Shown piece by piece: positions 16,971 through 24,692 of a stretch of 64,000 nucleotides of DNA. The stretch is from Streptacidiphilus rugosus AM-16 (lineage in GTDB: Bacteria > Actinomycetota > Actinomycetes > Streptomycetales > Streptomycetaceae): positions 6,262,001 through 6,326,000 of the forward strand of contig NZ_JQMJ01000004.1 of the NCBI RefSeq assembly GCF_000744655.1, in the 5' to 3' direction. A program made the translations under genes and the position numbers. Position 1 is the stretch's first letter, and each line of letters begins with the position of its first letter. The notes under the pieces were generated by a model. The model was given only the letters and a program-made list of their open reading frames with translations, searched no databases and was not told the DNA's origin.

Positions 16971-17951
16971 TCAGAAGAGTTTGCGTGCCAGCGCCCCGCG
17001 CGCCTTCACCACACGCGGATCCTCCGCACCGATGACCTCGAAGAGACTCAGCAGGTGCGTACGCGCCTTGTCGCGCTCCTCGCCGGCCGTGCGGCCGACG
17101 GTGTCGACAAGGCGCCCGAAGGCGTCGTCGACGTGACCGCCCACCAGATCCAGGTCCGCGGCGGCGATCTGCGCGGCCACGTCCCTGGGACGCTCGGCCG
17201 CAGCGGCCCGCACGGCGGCCGGGTCGGCGCCCTCGATCCGCTGCAGCAGCTCCGCCTGGGCGAGACCGAGCTTGGCCTCCTCGTCGCCCGGGCGGTCCGC
17301 CAGCACGTTGCGGTAGGCCTGGATGGCGCCGCCCAGGTCCCCGCGGTCCAGCGCCTCGTGGGCGAGGGCCAGCGCCGGGTCCTGCGGGGGCTCGACGGCG
17401 GTGTCCGCGCCGCCGGCCTCGCCGCGACCGCTGCGCAGACCGGGCTGACCGGCGATGCCGAAGCGCTCGGCGGCCTCCTTGATCAGCTGGTCCAGCAGCG
17501 GGCGGATCTCCTCGGCCAGGGCCGGGCCCTCGAAGAGCGGGATCAGCTGGCCCGCGACCACGACCAGGACGGTCGGCAGGTCGCGCAGCTGCAACTGCTG
17601 GGCCAGGCGCTGGTTGGTGCGGACGTCGACCTCGGCGAGCACGAACCGGCCGTCGTACTCCTCGGCCAGCGCCTCCATGACCGGGACCTGCTGCTCGGCC
17701 GGGCCGTAGCCCTCGGCCCAGAACAGCAGCAGCACCGGGACCTCGGCGGAGAGCGGGACGACCTGGGCCTCGAAGTCGGCCTCGGTGACGGAGAAGATCA
17801 GCGGCTCGGCCGCGGCGTCCCCCTCGCCCGACTCGGCCTTTCTGGCGCGCTCGGCGCGCATCTGCTCCGCCTTGGCGGCGGCGTCGGCGGCCGCCTTGAC
17901 CGCGGCGAGGTCGACCGCGCCGCGCAGGGACATGTTGTTCCGTGGCTGCAT
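16971..17951 (-). CDS. thioredoxin-like TPR co-chaperone (YbbN/CnoX type) lacking CXXC
   Basis: A 326-residue cytoplasmic protein. ATG 17951 has GGAGGAT upstream; the longer frame to 18335 runs through the promoter region. Residues about 50-160 form a thioredoxin fold (VPVLLLFWAEGYGPAEQQVPVMEAL, FVLAEVDVRTNQRLAQQLQLRDLPT with the cis-Pro loop), but the CGPC site is replaced by YGPA, so it cannot do dithiol chemistry. The second half (about 200-326) has TPR-like helices (ALAHEALDRGDLGGAIQAY). This matches YbbN/CnoX-type holdases that bind unfolded proteins. The gene diverges from the TetR gene at 18254 across about 300 bp. Confidence 0.85.
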   Translation of the reverse strand: MQPRNNMSLRGAVDLAAVKAAADAAAKAEQMRAERARKAESGEGDAAAEPLIFSVTEADFEAQVVPLSAEVPVLLLFWAEGYGPAEQQVPVMEALAEEYDGRFVLAEVDVRTNQRLAQQLQLRDLPTVLVVVAGQLIPLFEGPALAEEIRPLLDQLIKEAAERFGIAGQPGLRSGRGEAGGADTAVEPPQDPALALAHEALDRGDLGGAIQAYRNVLADRPGDEEAKLGLAQAELLQRIEGADPAAVRAAAAERPRDVAAQIAAADLDLVGGHVDDAFGRLVDTVGRTAGEERDKARTHLLSLFEVIGAEDPRVVKARGALARKLF

Positions 17952-18082
17952 GGGCCTATCCTCCCCCGTCCGCGAGTCGCTTCGCACCAAGACCCTCGCA
18001 GTCCGGCTGGTTTGCGGGACGTACGAGGGTGAGGCGCGCGCAAAGTCGTCGTGCGCGGATCCCCATCCGCGCGGCAGCGTGG

Positions 18083-18112
18083 TTGTCGCTCTTTCGCTAC
18101 GAGTCGTAGCGT
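18083..18112 (+). promoter_or_regulatory. promoter with palindromic operator upstream of TetR gene
   Basis: TTGTCG (18083-18088) and TAGCGT (18107-18112), 18 bases apart, make a plausible sigma-70-type promoter reading right. A perfect palindrome CGCTACGA-G-TCGTAGCG (18095-18111) fills the spacer and the -10 box. This is a classic place for TetR-family autorepression and could also affect the divergent thioredoxin-like gene. The rest of the 302-bp gap (17952-18253) holds only the ribosome binding sites at its ends. Confidence 0.6.
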
Positions 18113-18253
18113 ATATGCACCGGGGACGGCCGCGCAGCAGGGCGCGCGTGAGCTGTACCACTCTTCGGTCCGCCACTCTCTGCGGGGCCGGGTACCGGCG
18201 AGTAACCTGCGTTGACCGCGATTGACATTCCGACCTGCGCAAAGGAGCCCGCC

Positions 18254-18871
18254 GTGACCACAGCCGTCCCGCGCAAGGGCCGCCCGCGCAACGCGGACGC
18301 GGACGACGCGATACTCGCGGCCACCCGTGAGGCACTGGCGGAGCTGGGCTGGGGCGGGCTCACGATGGGCGACGTGGCGGTGCGGGCCGGCGTCGCGAAG
18401 ACGACGCTGTACCGGCGCTGGCCCTCGAAGAACGAACTGGTCGTCGCGGCGGTGGCGGAACAGCTGAACGGCCTGGAGATGGCCGACCTGGGGAGCCTGC
18501 GCGCGGACATCGAGGACGCGGTGGCGCAGTTCGCGGCCCTGCTGTCCGCGCCGGAGACGCAGGCGGCGCTGCTCGCGCTCTTCGCGGAGGCCACCCGGGA
18601 TCCGCTGCTGCGTCAGCGGGTCCGCGAGGCGATCATCGATCCGCAGAAACGTCTCGTCCTGGCCGGGCGCGCCGCCGCGCAGGCCCGCGGCGAACTCCCC
18701 GCGGACGCGTGCGAGGCCGCCGCTCAGGCGGACGTGGACATCATCTTCGACACGGTGGCGGGCACGGTCGTCCACCGCATGCTGGTCAGCGGCGAGCCCG
18801 CCACCCCGGAGTGGATCACCCGCTTCACCACCCTCCTGCTGCACCCCCTCACCGACCTCGCCACGGCGTAG
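18254..18871 (+). CDS. TetR/AcrR-family transcriptional regulator
   Basis: A 205-residue regulator. GTG 18254 has AAAGGAGC 7 bases upstream. The N-terminal helix-turn-helix is clear (LTMGDVAVRAGVAKTTLYRRWPSKNELV, about residues 37-64), followed by a helical ligand domain of the TetR_C type (about 85-195). The palindrome in its promoter is its probable operator. The target and ligand are unknown; nearby candidates are its own gene and the divergent thioredoxin-like gene. Confidence 0.9.
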   Translation: MTTAVPRKGRPRNADADDAILAATREALAELGWGGLTMGDVAVRAGVAKTTLYRRWPSKNELVVAAVAEQLNGLEMADLGSLRADIEDAVAQFAALLSAPETQAALLALFAEATRDPLLRQRVREAIIDPQKRLVLAGRAAAQARGELPADACEAAAQADVDIIFDTVAGTVVHRMLVSGEPATPEWITRFTTLLLHPLTDLATA

Positions 18872-18916
18872 CCCGACAGGGGCGCGGGGAGCTGCGGCGG
18901 TCTGGCGCAGCCAGAA

Positions 18917-19018
18917 AGGGGCGCGGGGAACTGCGCGACCAGCCACCCGGTGCAGATGGCCCTCAATGGACAGGGCCATCCGCCTCGGGTGGTTTCTCGC
19001 GCAGCTCCCCGCGCCCCT
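18917..19018. repeat. ~100-bp palindromic repeat element, copy A
   Basis: Outer arms AGGGGCGCGGGGAACTGC... and ...GCAGCTCCCCGCGCCCCT pair over about 22 bp. Inside are a short CCACCC/GGGTGG stem and an inner GATGGCCCT...AGGGCCATC stem, giving a cross-like fold. A truncated left arm precedes it at 18878-18900. It lies between the ends of the convergent TetR and icmA genes. Related copies: 28070-28172, 36139-36242, 51881-51985, 63515-63616 and half copies. Confidence 0.85.
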
Positions 19019-19048
19019 GAGGTGAGTGCAGGCGCCGCGGGTGCCGAA

Positions 19049-20740
19049 TCAGAAGCCGGCGGGCTCCACGTAGACGCCCCACTCGGCGCGGAGCGCGTCG
19101 CAGATCTCGCCGAGGGTGGCCTCCGCGCGGACGGCGTCGAGCATCGGGGGGACCATGTTGGCGCCGGAGCGGGCGGCGTCCAGCATGGCGGTGAGGCCGG
19201 CCTGGACCGCGGCCTCGTCGCGGGAGGACTTGCGGTCGGCGAGGACGCGGACCTGCTCGCGCTCGACCTCGTGGCTGACGCGGAGAATCTCCAGCGGAGG
19301 GGTGACGCTGCCGGTGTGGCAGTTGACGCCCACGACCCGCTTCTCCCCCTTCTCCAGCGCCGTCTGGTACTGGAAGGCCGCCTCGGCGATCTCCCCGGTG
19401 AACCAGCCGTTCTCGATGCCGCGCAGGATGCCCGCGGTCATCGGGCCGATCGGGTGCTCCGCGCCGCCGGCCGCCGTGCCCATGTCGATGATCTTCTGGA
19501 AGATCTCCTCCGCCTGGGCCTCGATCCGGTCGGTCAGGGCCTCGACGTACCAGGAGCCGCCCAGCGGGTCGGCCACGTTGGCGACGCCGGTCTCCTCCAT
19601 CAGCACCTGCTGCGTGCGCAGCGCGATCTCCGCCGCCTGGGCGCTCGGCAGCGCGAGCGTCTCGTCCAAGGCGTTGGTGTGCAGCGAGTTGGTCCCGCCG
19701 AGGACCGCCGAGAGGGCCTCGACCGCCGTGCGGACCACGTTGTTGTACGGCTGCTGCGCGGTCAGCGAGACGCCCGCCGTCTGGGTGTGGAAGCGCAGCC
19801 ACTGCGCCTTCTCGGTCTTCGCGCCGTAGACGTCGCGCAGGCGCTTGGCCCAGATCCGGCGGGCGGCGCGGAACTTGGCGATCTCCTCGAAGAAGTCCAG
19901 GTGCGCGTCGAAGAAGAAGGAGAGACCCGGCGCGAAGACGTCCACGTCCAGACCGCGCGAGAGCCCCAGCTCCACGTAGGCGAAGCCGTCGGCGAGGGTG
20001 AACGCCAGCTCCTGCGCGGCCGTCGAGCCCGCCTCGCGGATGTGGTACCCGGAGACCGAGAGCGGCTTGTACGCCGGGATGTTGGCGGCGCAGTACTCCA
20101 TCAGGTCGCCGATCAGGCGCAGGTGCGGCTCGGGGGCGAAGAGCCACTCCTTCTGCGCGATGTACTCCTTGAAGATGTCCGTCTGCAGCGTGCCGTTGAG
20201 CACGCCGGGGTCGACGCCCTGGCGCTCCGCGGCGACGAGGTACATGCAGAAGACCGGGACGGCCGGGCCAGAGATGGTCATCGAGGTGGTGACGTCGGCC
20301 AGCGGGAGGTCGCGGAAGAGCACCTCCATGTCGGCCGCGGAGTCGATCGCCACGCCGCAGTGGCCGACCTCGCCCAGCGAGCGCGGGTCGTCGGAGTCGC
20401 GGCCCATCAGCGTCGGCATGTCGAAGGCGACCGAGAGGCCGCCGCCGCCGGCTTCCAGGATCATCCGGTAGCGCTCGTTGGTCTGCTCGGCGTTGCCGAA
20501 GCCGGCGAACTGGCGGATGGTCCAGGCGCGGCCGCGGTAACCGGTGGCGTAGAGGCCACGGGTGTAGGGGAACTCGCCCGGCCAGCCGATCCGGTCGAAG
20601 CCCGGGTGGTCGCCGCTGGGACCGTAGGCGGGAGCGACCTCGTCGCCGGAGAGCGTGGTGAAGTCCGCGTCCCGCTTGCGCGAGCGGTCGTAACGCTGCT
20701 GCCAGCGCTCCTGGGCGGCTGCGGTCTGCTGTGCGTCCAT
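19049..20740 (-). CDS. icmA: isobutyryl-CoA mutase large subunit
   Basis: Adenosylcobalamin-dependent carbon-skeleton mutase converting isobutyryl-CoA and n-butyryl-CoA. The 563 residues make the substrate-binding barrel without a B12 domain, as in IcmA, which pairs with a separate IcmB. Two specificity residues mark it: Phe78 in TIRQFAGF (Tyr in methylmalonyl-CoA mutase) and Gln196 in KEYIAQKEW (Arg in methylmalonyl-CoA mutase). MTISGPAVPVF, VSGYHIREAG and GGTNSLHTNALDE are family motifs. ATG start with GCGAGG upstream. No icmB is in the window; meaB, mce and PduO adenosyltransferase are. A double palindrome lies just upstream of the start. Confidence 0.94.
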   Translation of the reverse strand: MDAQQTAAAQERWQQRYDRSRKRDADFTTLSGDEVAPAYGPSGDHPGFDRIGWPGEFPYTRGLYATGYRGRAWTIRQFAGFGNAEQTNERYRMILEAGGGGLSVAFDMPTLMGRDSDDPRSLGEVGHCGVAIDSAADMEVLFRDLPLADVTTSMTISGPAVPVFCMYLVAAERQGVDPGVLNGTLQTDIFKEYIAQKEWLFAPEPHLRLIGDLMEYCAANIPAYKPLSVSGYHIREAGSTAAQELAFTLADGFAYVELGLSRGLDVDVFAPGLSFFFDAHLDFFEEIAKFRAARRIWAKRLRDVYGAKTEKAQWLRFHTQTAGVSLTAQQPYNNVVRTAVEALSAVLGGTNSLHTNALDETLALPSAQAAEIALRTQQVLMEETGVANVADPLGGSWYVEALTDRIEAQAEEIFQKIIDMGTAAGGAEHPIGPMTAGILRGIENGWFTGEIAEAAFQYQTALEKGEKRVVGVNCHTGSVTPPLEILRVSHEVEREQVRVLADRKSSRDEAAVQAGLTAMLDAARSGANMVPPMLDAVRAEATLGEICDALRAEWGVYVEPAGF

Positions 20741-20770
20741 CGGTGGTGGCCTCGCCCTTCGGCAGAATAT

Positions 20771-20808
20771 TCGGACGTCCTACTACTTCAATTTACTAGG
20801 ACGTCCGA
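20771..20808. promoter_or_regulatory. double-palindrome operator upstream of icmA
   Basis: TCGGACGTCCTA (20771-20782) and its exact reverse complement TAGGACGTCCGA (20797-20808) flank a 14-base AT-rich spacer. Each arm contains the palindrome GGACGTCC, with centres 26 bp apart. It sits 31-68 bp before the icmA ATG, where a promoter must be. Probably the binding site of a repressor or activator of icmA. Confidence 0.55.
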
Positions 20809-20827
20809 GTATCTGTCGACAAGCAAA

Positions 20828-20856
20828 CGCGCCCTGGCCGATTCGACCAGGGCGCG
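20828..20856 (-). terminator. terminator after DUF3817 gene
   Basis: Perfect 10-bp stem CGCGCCCTGG/CCAGGGCGCG with a 9-base loop, 58 bp past the stop codon of the minus-strand gene at 20914 and before the icmA promoter. Confidence 0.75.
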
Positions 20857-20913
20857 CTGGGGTGTCGCTCGAATGCGCCCACCGGCGCCCCCTGCGTCCG
20901 CGCGGGGCGGCGC

Positions 20914-21255
20914 TCAGGCGCTGACGAGGCTCTCGGACTCCTTGGCCGCGAGTTCGGCGCGGATCTCGGCGACGACGCGGCGCTCGACGAAGAAGACGGC
21001 GGTCGGGATCGTCCCGGCCAGCACCGTCCAGGCGATCTTGCCCATCGGCCAGTTCAGCTTGTTGCCGAGGGTGAAGGCGACCACGACGTAGGCCATGTAC
21101 AGCCAGCCGTGAAGGGTGCCGATGATCATCACCGGCGTCTTGGACGCGCCGAAGCCGTAGTAGGCGACGCAGGCGACGCAGAGCAGGACCAGGCCCACGC
21201 CGGTCACGTACGCCAGTGCACGGTAGGCCGTGAGCAGGGGGTTGGACTTGTTCAT
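20914..21255 (-). CDS. DUF3817 integral membrane protein
   Basis: A 113-residue membrane protein with three hydrophobic segments: ALAYVTGVGLVLLCVACVAYY (about 13-33), TPVMIIGTLHGWLYMAYVVVA, and KIAWTVLAGTIPTAVFFVERR. The GTLHGWLYM and GTIPTAVFFVERR motifs are typical of DUF3817. ATG 21255 has no clear ribosome binding site, so it may be leaderless or start a little upstream. It follows the MarR gene at 21838 on the same strand, and a second DUF3817 gene lies on the other side of that MarR gene. Function unknown. Confidence 0.82.
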   Translation of the reverse strand: MNKSNPLLTAYRALAYVTGVGLVLLCVACVAYYGFGASKTPVMIIGTLHGWLYMAYVVVAFTLGNKLNWPMGKIAWTVLAGTIPTAVFFVERRVVAEIRAELAAKESESLVSA

Positions 21256-21289
21256 AGCCAACGAGCGTAGACCCACGAAAGTGGATCTC

Positions 21290-21838
21290 TCACACCGCCC
21301 CGGCCGGGGCGTCCGCCTGGGCGCCGTCCTCGGCCTCCTCGAAGTCGCCCGCCGCTATCCGCAGCGGCCGCAGCATCTCGAAGAGCTCCTTGCAGCCCTC
21401 GGCGTCGTAGCCGACCAGGCCGAAGTCCATCGCCATCAGGTCGCGCGTCGCCCGCTCCACCACCTCGCGGCCCTTCGGGGTGATCGCTGCGAGCACCCCG
21501 CGACCGTCCTGCGGATTGGGGCGACGGGTGACCAGTCCGGCGGCCTCCAGGCGGTCGACGGTGTTGGTGACGCTGGTCGGGTGGACCATCAGCCGCTGGC
21601 CGATCTTGGAGAGCGGCAGCTCGCCGGCCTGGCTGAAGGTGAGCAGCACCAGCGCCTCGTAGCGGGCGAAGGTCAGCTTGTACGGCTTGACCACCGCGTC
21701 GACCTGGGCGAGCAGGATCTGGTGCGCCCGCATCACCGAGGTGATCGCCGCCATCGAGGGGACCGCGCCCCAACGACGGGCCCACAGCTCGTCGGCGCGG
21801 GCGATCGGATCGAAGGAGAGGCTCAGCGGCTTTGACAC
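21290..21838 (-). CDS. MarR-family transcriptional regulator
   Basis: A 182-residue regulator with a winged helix: LTFARYEALVLLTFSQAGELPLS, KIGQRLMVHPTSVTNTVDRLEAAGLV and the wing RRPNPQDGRGVLAAITPKG. GTG 21838 start. The C-terminal tail is acidic and Ala/Asp-rich, longer than usual for MarR. It is flanked on the same strand by two DUF3817 membrane protein genes and probably controls them. Ligand unknown. Confidence 0.9.
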   Translation of the reverse strand: MSKPLSLSFDPIARADELWARRWGAVPSMAAITSVMRAHQILLAQVDAVVKPYKLTFARYEALVLLTFSQAGELPLSKIGQRLMVHPTSVTNTVDRLEAAGLVTRRPNPQDGRGVLAAITPKGREVVERATRDLMAMDFGLVGYDAEGCKELFEMLRPLRIAAGDFEEAEDGAQADAPAGAV

Positions 21839-21881
21839 GGGGACACGTTACCGCCTGGTCAGTCCGCCATCACCGGGCGTC

Positions 21882-22190
21882 TCACGCCATGGCCGGGGCG
21901 GTCTCCCGCTCCTCGCGGCCGAGGATCCGCTCGGCGAAGAAACCGCCGGTCGGGAGCACCGAGAGGACCATGATCCAGGCGAAGCGGCCGAAGGTCCACC
22001 GCTGCTCGCGCCAGGCGATCAGCGCGAAGACCGCGTACAGGACGAAGAGGATGCCGTGCAGCATGCCCATCACCGGCACCGCGTTGAACGTGGTCGTCCG
22101 CTTGAGCACCGAGCAGGTGAGCAGCAGCAGGAAGGACACGCCCTCCGGCATGGACACCAGGCGGAGACGATGGACGGCGGTGGTCTTCAC
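21882..22190 (-). CDS. DUF3817 integral membrane protein, second copy
   Basis: A 102-residue membrane protein. GTG 22190 is preferred because TGAGGT lies 6 bases upstream; the longer frame to 22244 has no such site. Segments: VSFLLLLTCSVLKR, VMGMLHGILFVLYAVFALIAW and FAWIMVLSVLPTGGFFAERIL. GMLHGILF and LPTGGFFAERIL parallel GTLHGWLYM and IPTAVFFVERR in the copy at 20914-21255, so the two are paralogues. It precedes the MarR gene in the same direction (43-bp gap). Confidence 0.82.
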   Translation of the reverse strand: MKTTAVHRLRLVSMPEGVSFLLLLTCSVLKRTTTFNAVPVMGMLHGILFVLYAVFALIAWREQRWTFGRFAWIMVLSVLPTGGFFAERILGREERETAPAMA

Positions 22191-22294
22191 AGCTACCTCA
22201 CGGAACGGTCTCAAGCGTCGCAATCTCGCGACGACTCGTCGCATCAGTATGACCGACCGCCCTTTTGTCCCCGCACTTGGCTATTCTCCCGGCC

Positions 22295-23179
22295 ATGACG
22301 AGGGACTGGGACCACCGCCACTGCGCCCGCAAGGGCCACACCACCTACGCGCCGACCGAGCCGGAGCTGCGCGAGCGACTGCGGGTGGAGACGGCCGTCG
22401 GCGAGGCGTGGCGCTGCCTGCGCTGCGGCGACTTCGCCCTCGGCGAGCCGCACAGCAGCGGCAAGGCGGAGGACGCGCCCTACGTCCCGCGCGGCAAGGC
22501 GCTGCGCGACCTGTTCATCCTGCGCTTCCTGGCGGTGGAGCGGCTGGTGCGCGGGGTCTTCATCGTCCTGGTCGCCTGGGCGGTGTGGAAGTTCAGCAAC
22601 AGCCAGACCTCGGTGCAGCAGCTCTTCAACGACAACCTGACCCTGTTCCGGCCGATAGCCCAGCACTTCCACTACGACCTCGACCACTCCCCGGTCGTGG
22701 ACACCATCCAGAAGACCTTCGCCTACAAGCACAACACGCTGCTGATCACCGCCGCGGCGCTGCTGGCCTACGCGCTGATCGAGATCGTCGAGGCCTTCGG
22801 CCTCTGGGCGGCGAAGCGCTGGGCCGAGTACCTGACCGTGGTCGCGACGGCGGCCTTCCTGCCGCTGGAGATCATGGAGCTGACGCACAAGGTCAGCGCC
22901 TTCAAGATCGCGACGCTCACCCTGAACCTGCTGGCCGTCCTCTACATCCTGCTGGCGAAGCGGCTCTTCGGCCTGCGCGGCGGGGCGAAGGCCTTCGAGG
23001 CGGAGCGGCACGGCGCCTCACTGCTGGAGGTCGAGACGGCGGCGCACGAGGCCTCACTGAGGGCCCGCGAGATCCATGTGGCCGGGGTGGCGGCCAACGT
23101 CCACCAGAGCATGCCACTCGAAAGGGTGGCACCGCCGCGGGCGGAGGCCGAGGCCGGGCCTTCGGGGATCGTTGAATAG
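22295..23179 (+). CDS. DUF2127-type membrane protein with N-terminal Cys pair
   Basis: A 294-residue protein. It begins with a small cytoplasmic region (RHCARKGH, then CLRCGDF: a CXXC that may bind zinc) and continues with about four membrane segments (LVRGVFIVLVAWAVW, TLLITAAALLAYALIEIVEAFGLW, YLTVVATAAFLPLEIMEL, LTLNLLAVLYILLAKRLFGL). This matches DUF2127. ATG 22295 lacks a ribosome binding site; the upstream frame adds only ten residues. The tail is cytoplasmic and Ala/Glu-rich. Its stop codon lies inside the putative operator of the next gene. Function unknown. Confidence 0.78.
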   Translation: MTRDWDHRHCARKGHTTYAPTEPELRERLRVETAVGEAWRCLRCGDFALGEPHSSGKAEDAPYVPRGKALRDLFILRFLAVERLVRGVFIVLVAWAVWKFSNSQTSVQQLFNDNLTLFRPIAQHFHYDLDHSPVVDTIQKTFAYKHNTLLITAAALLAYALIEIVEAFGLWAAKRWAEYLTVVATAAFLPLEIMELTHKVSAFKIATLTLNLLAVLYILLAKRLFGLRGGAKAFEAERHGASLLEVETAAHEASLRAREIHVAGVAANVHQSMPLERVAPPRAEAEAGPSGIVE

Positions 23180-23192
23180 TACAAGTTTCAAC
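23171..23192 (+). promoter_or_regulatory. MarR-type inverted repeat
   Basis: GTTGAA (23171-23176) and TTCAAC (23187-23192) form an inverted repeat in an AT-rich patch just before the MarR gene, with TATCAT at 23202-23207 as a possible -10 box. Position and form suit autorepression. It overlaps the stop codon of the upstream gene. Confidence 0.45.
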
Positions 23193-23213
23193 AAAACGGC
23201 GTATCATCGGGGC

Positions 23214-23735
23214 ATGGAGACGACCGCCACCCCCACTGCCCTCACCGAGCCCGACAAGGACGCTCGCGAGGACGACGCCCCATGGCTCACCGCCGAGGAG
23301 CAGCGCCTGTGGCGGGCCCACCTCGAGGTGAGCCGGCTGCTCATGTACCAGCTGGAGCGCGAGCTCCAGCCGCACGGGCTCTCGAACAACGACTATACGA
23401 TCCTGGTCGAGCTCTCGGAGGCCCCGCAGCGACGGATGCGGATGACGGACCTCGCGGTGGCCACGCTCCAGTCGAAGAGCCGCCTCTCGCACCAGATCAC
23501 CCGCATGGAGGCGGTCGGTCTGGTCACCCGCGACAGCTGCCCCGGCGACCGCCGGGGCCTGTTCGCGGTGCTGACCGAGCAGGGCTGGCAGACCATGCGC
23601 CGCATCGCCCCGCAGCACGTCCGCAGCGTGCGCGAGCACTTCATCGACCGCTTCGACGAGGACCAGGTCGCCGCCATGTACGAGGCCCTGGCCCCGATCG
23701 CCGAACACCTGCGGGAACTGCGCGGCCGCGGCTGA
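23214..23735 (+). CDS. MarR-family transcriptional regulator
   Basis: A 173-residue regulator. ATG 23214 follows the operator-like region; the in-frame extension to 23076 overlaps the previous gene. The winged helix is clear: LSNNDYTILVELSEAPQRRMRMTDLAVATLQSKS split around recognition helix SRLSHQITRMEAVGLV, and the wing CPGDRRGLFAVLTEQG. It ends back to back with the metallo-beta-lactamase-fold gene at 23736 with no spacer. Target unknown, probably itself. Confidence 0.9.
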   Translation: METTATPTALTEPDKDAREDDAPWLTAEEQRLWRAHLEVSRLLMYQLERELQPHGLSNNDYTILVELSEAPQRRMRMTDLAVATLQSKSRLSHQITRMEAVGLVTRDSCPGDRRGLFAVLTEQGWQTMRRIAPQHVRSVREHFIDRFDEDQVAAMYEALAPIAEHLRELRGRG

Positions 23736-24692
23736 CTAGCCGAGCAGGCGGTAGCGCAGCTGGTCGAGGTTGCCGCGGAGCAGCAGGCGGAGCATGTCGC
23801 GCTTGCGCGGCTCGTTGTAGATGACGAAGTCGTCGAACCGGTGCACGCCGCGGCGGGCGGCGACGGCGCGGGCCGCGTCGCGGACACGGGTCAGGTCGGC
23901 GTGCGTGAACGACAGGGCGCGCTCGTCCGGCTGGTACAGCGTGCCGATCGGGTACTCGTGGCCCGGCGCGCTCCCCATCTCGACGTGGCAGCCGAGGACG
24001 TGGGTGACCGGGTGGGCCGCGGCGAAGTCGACCAGCCGGTCCAGGGTCGCCAGGAAGGCCGGGTAGTCCTCGGCGTAGAGGCGGCCCGGCAGGACCGTGT
24101 CGCCGGTGAGCAGGAAGCCCGTCCACGGGTCGTAGGCGGTGACCGAGGCGCGGTGATGGCCGGGCGAACCGATCAGGGTCAGCACCCGCCCGCCCAGGTC
24201 GAACTCGACCCTCCCGGTCGGCCGGTCCACGCCGAAACCGAAGAACTCCCTGACCGCCTCCGCCTCGCGGGGAACGATCACCGTGTCCGGCCGGTCGTCG
24301 AACTGGACGTCGCCGGCGACGTGGTCGCCGTGGCCGTGGGTGTGCGCGACGACCAGGCGGTAGTTCTCACGCGGGTTCCGCTCCAGCCACTCGGCGATCA
24401 GCGCGTCCACCGTGGCGCGGAGCGGGAAGCGCTCGGGGTCGGCGGTGGCGCCGGTGTCGAGCAGCAGCGCGCGCTCGTTGCCGAAGAGCAGGAACATGAA
24501 CGGGGCCTCGTAGTTCACGGCCTTGCTCTGCCGCAGGACCACCGTGTGCTCGTCGTAGCGGTGGACCTGGATCTTCGGCTGCCCGGCCCGCAGCCGCCTG
24601 GGCGCGCCGTGGATCCAGGCGACGTCCAGCGTTCCGGCCACCGGTGCGGCGGCGGTGAAGTCGATCTCGTTGACGCTCATGGCGCTGATCAC
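23736..24692 (-). CDS. MBL-fold metallo-hydrolase
   Basis: A 318-residue enzyme of the metallo-beta-lactamase fold. HTHGHGDH (zinc site), SPGHHRASVTAYDP and LLTGDTVLPG are conserved. The substrate is unknown; a thioesterase- or lactonase-like hydrolase is likely. GTG 24692 overlaps the ArsR stop codon as GTGA and has GGGGGA 9 bases upstream, so the two are co-translated; ATG 24680 is a possible inner start. The upstream ArsR-type regulator probably controls it. Confidence 0.88.
   Translation of the reverse strand: MISAMSVNEIDFTAAAPVAGTLDVAWIHGAPRRLRAGQPKIQVHRYDEHTVVLRQSKAVNYEAPFMFLLFGNERALLLDTGATADPERFPLRATVDALIAEWLERNPRENYRLVVAHTHGHGDHVAGDVQFDDRPDTVIVPREAEAVREFFGFGVDRPTGRVEFDLGGRVLTLIGSPGHHRASVTAYDPWTGFLLTGDTVLPGRLYAEDYPAFLATLDRLVDFAAAHPVTHVLGCHVEMGSAPGHEYPIGTLYQPDERALSFTHADLTRVRDAARAVAARRGVHRFDDFVIYNEPRKRDMLRLLLRGNLDQLRYRLLG

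Noticed and set aside
20741..20913. Cobalamin riboswitch before icmA or PduO
   Set aside because: The gaps are short and show a DNA palindrome and no B12-box-like conserved core.
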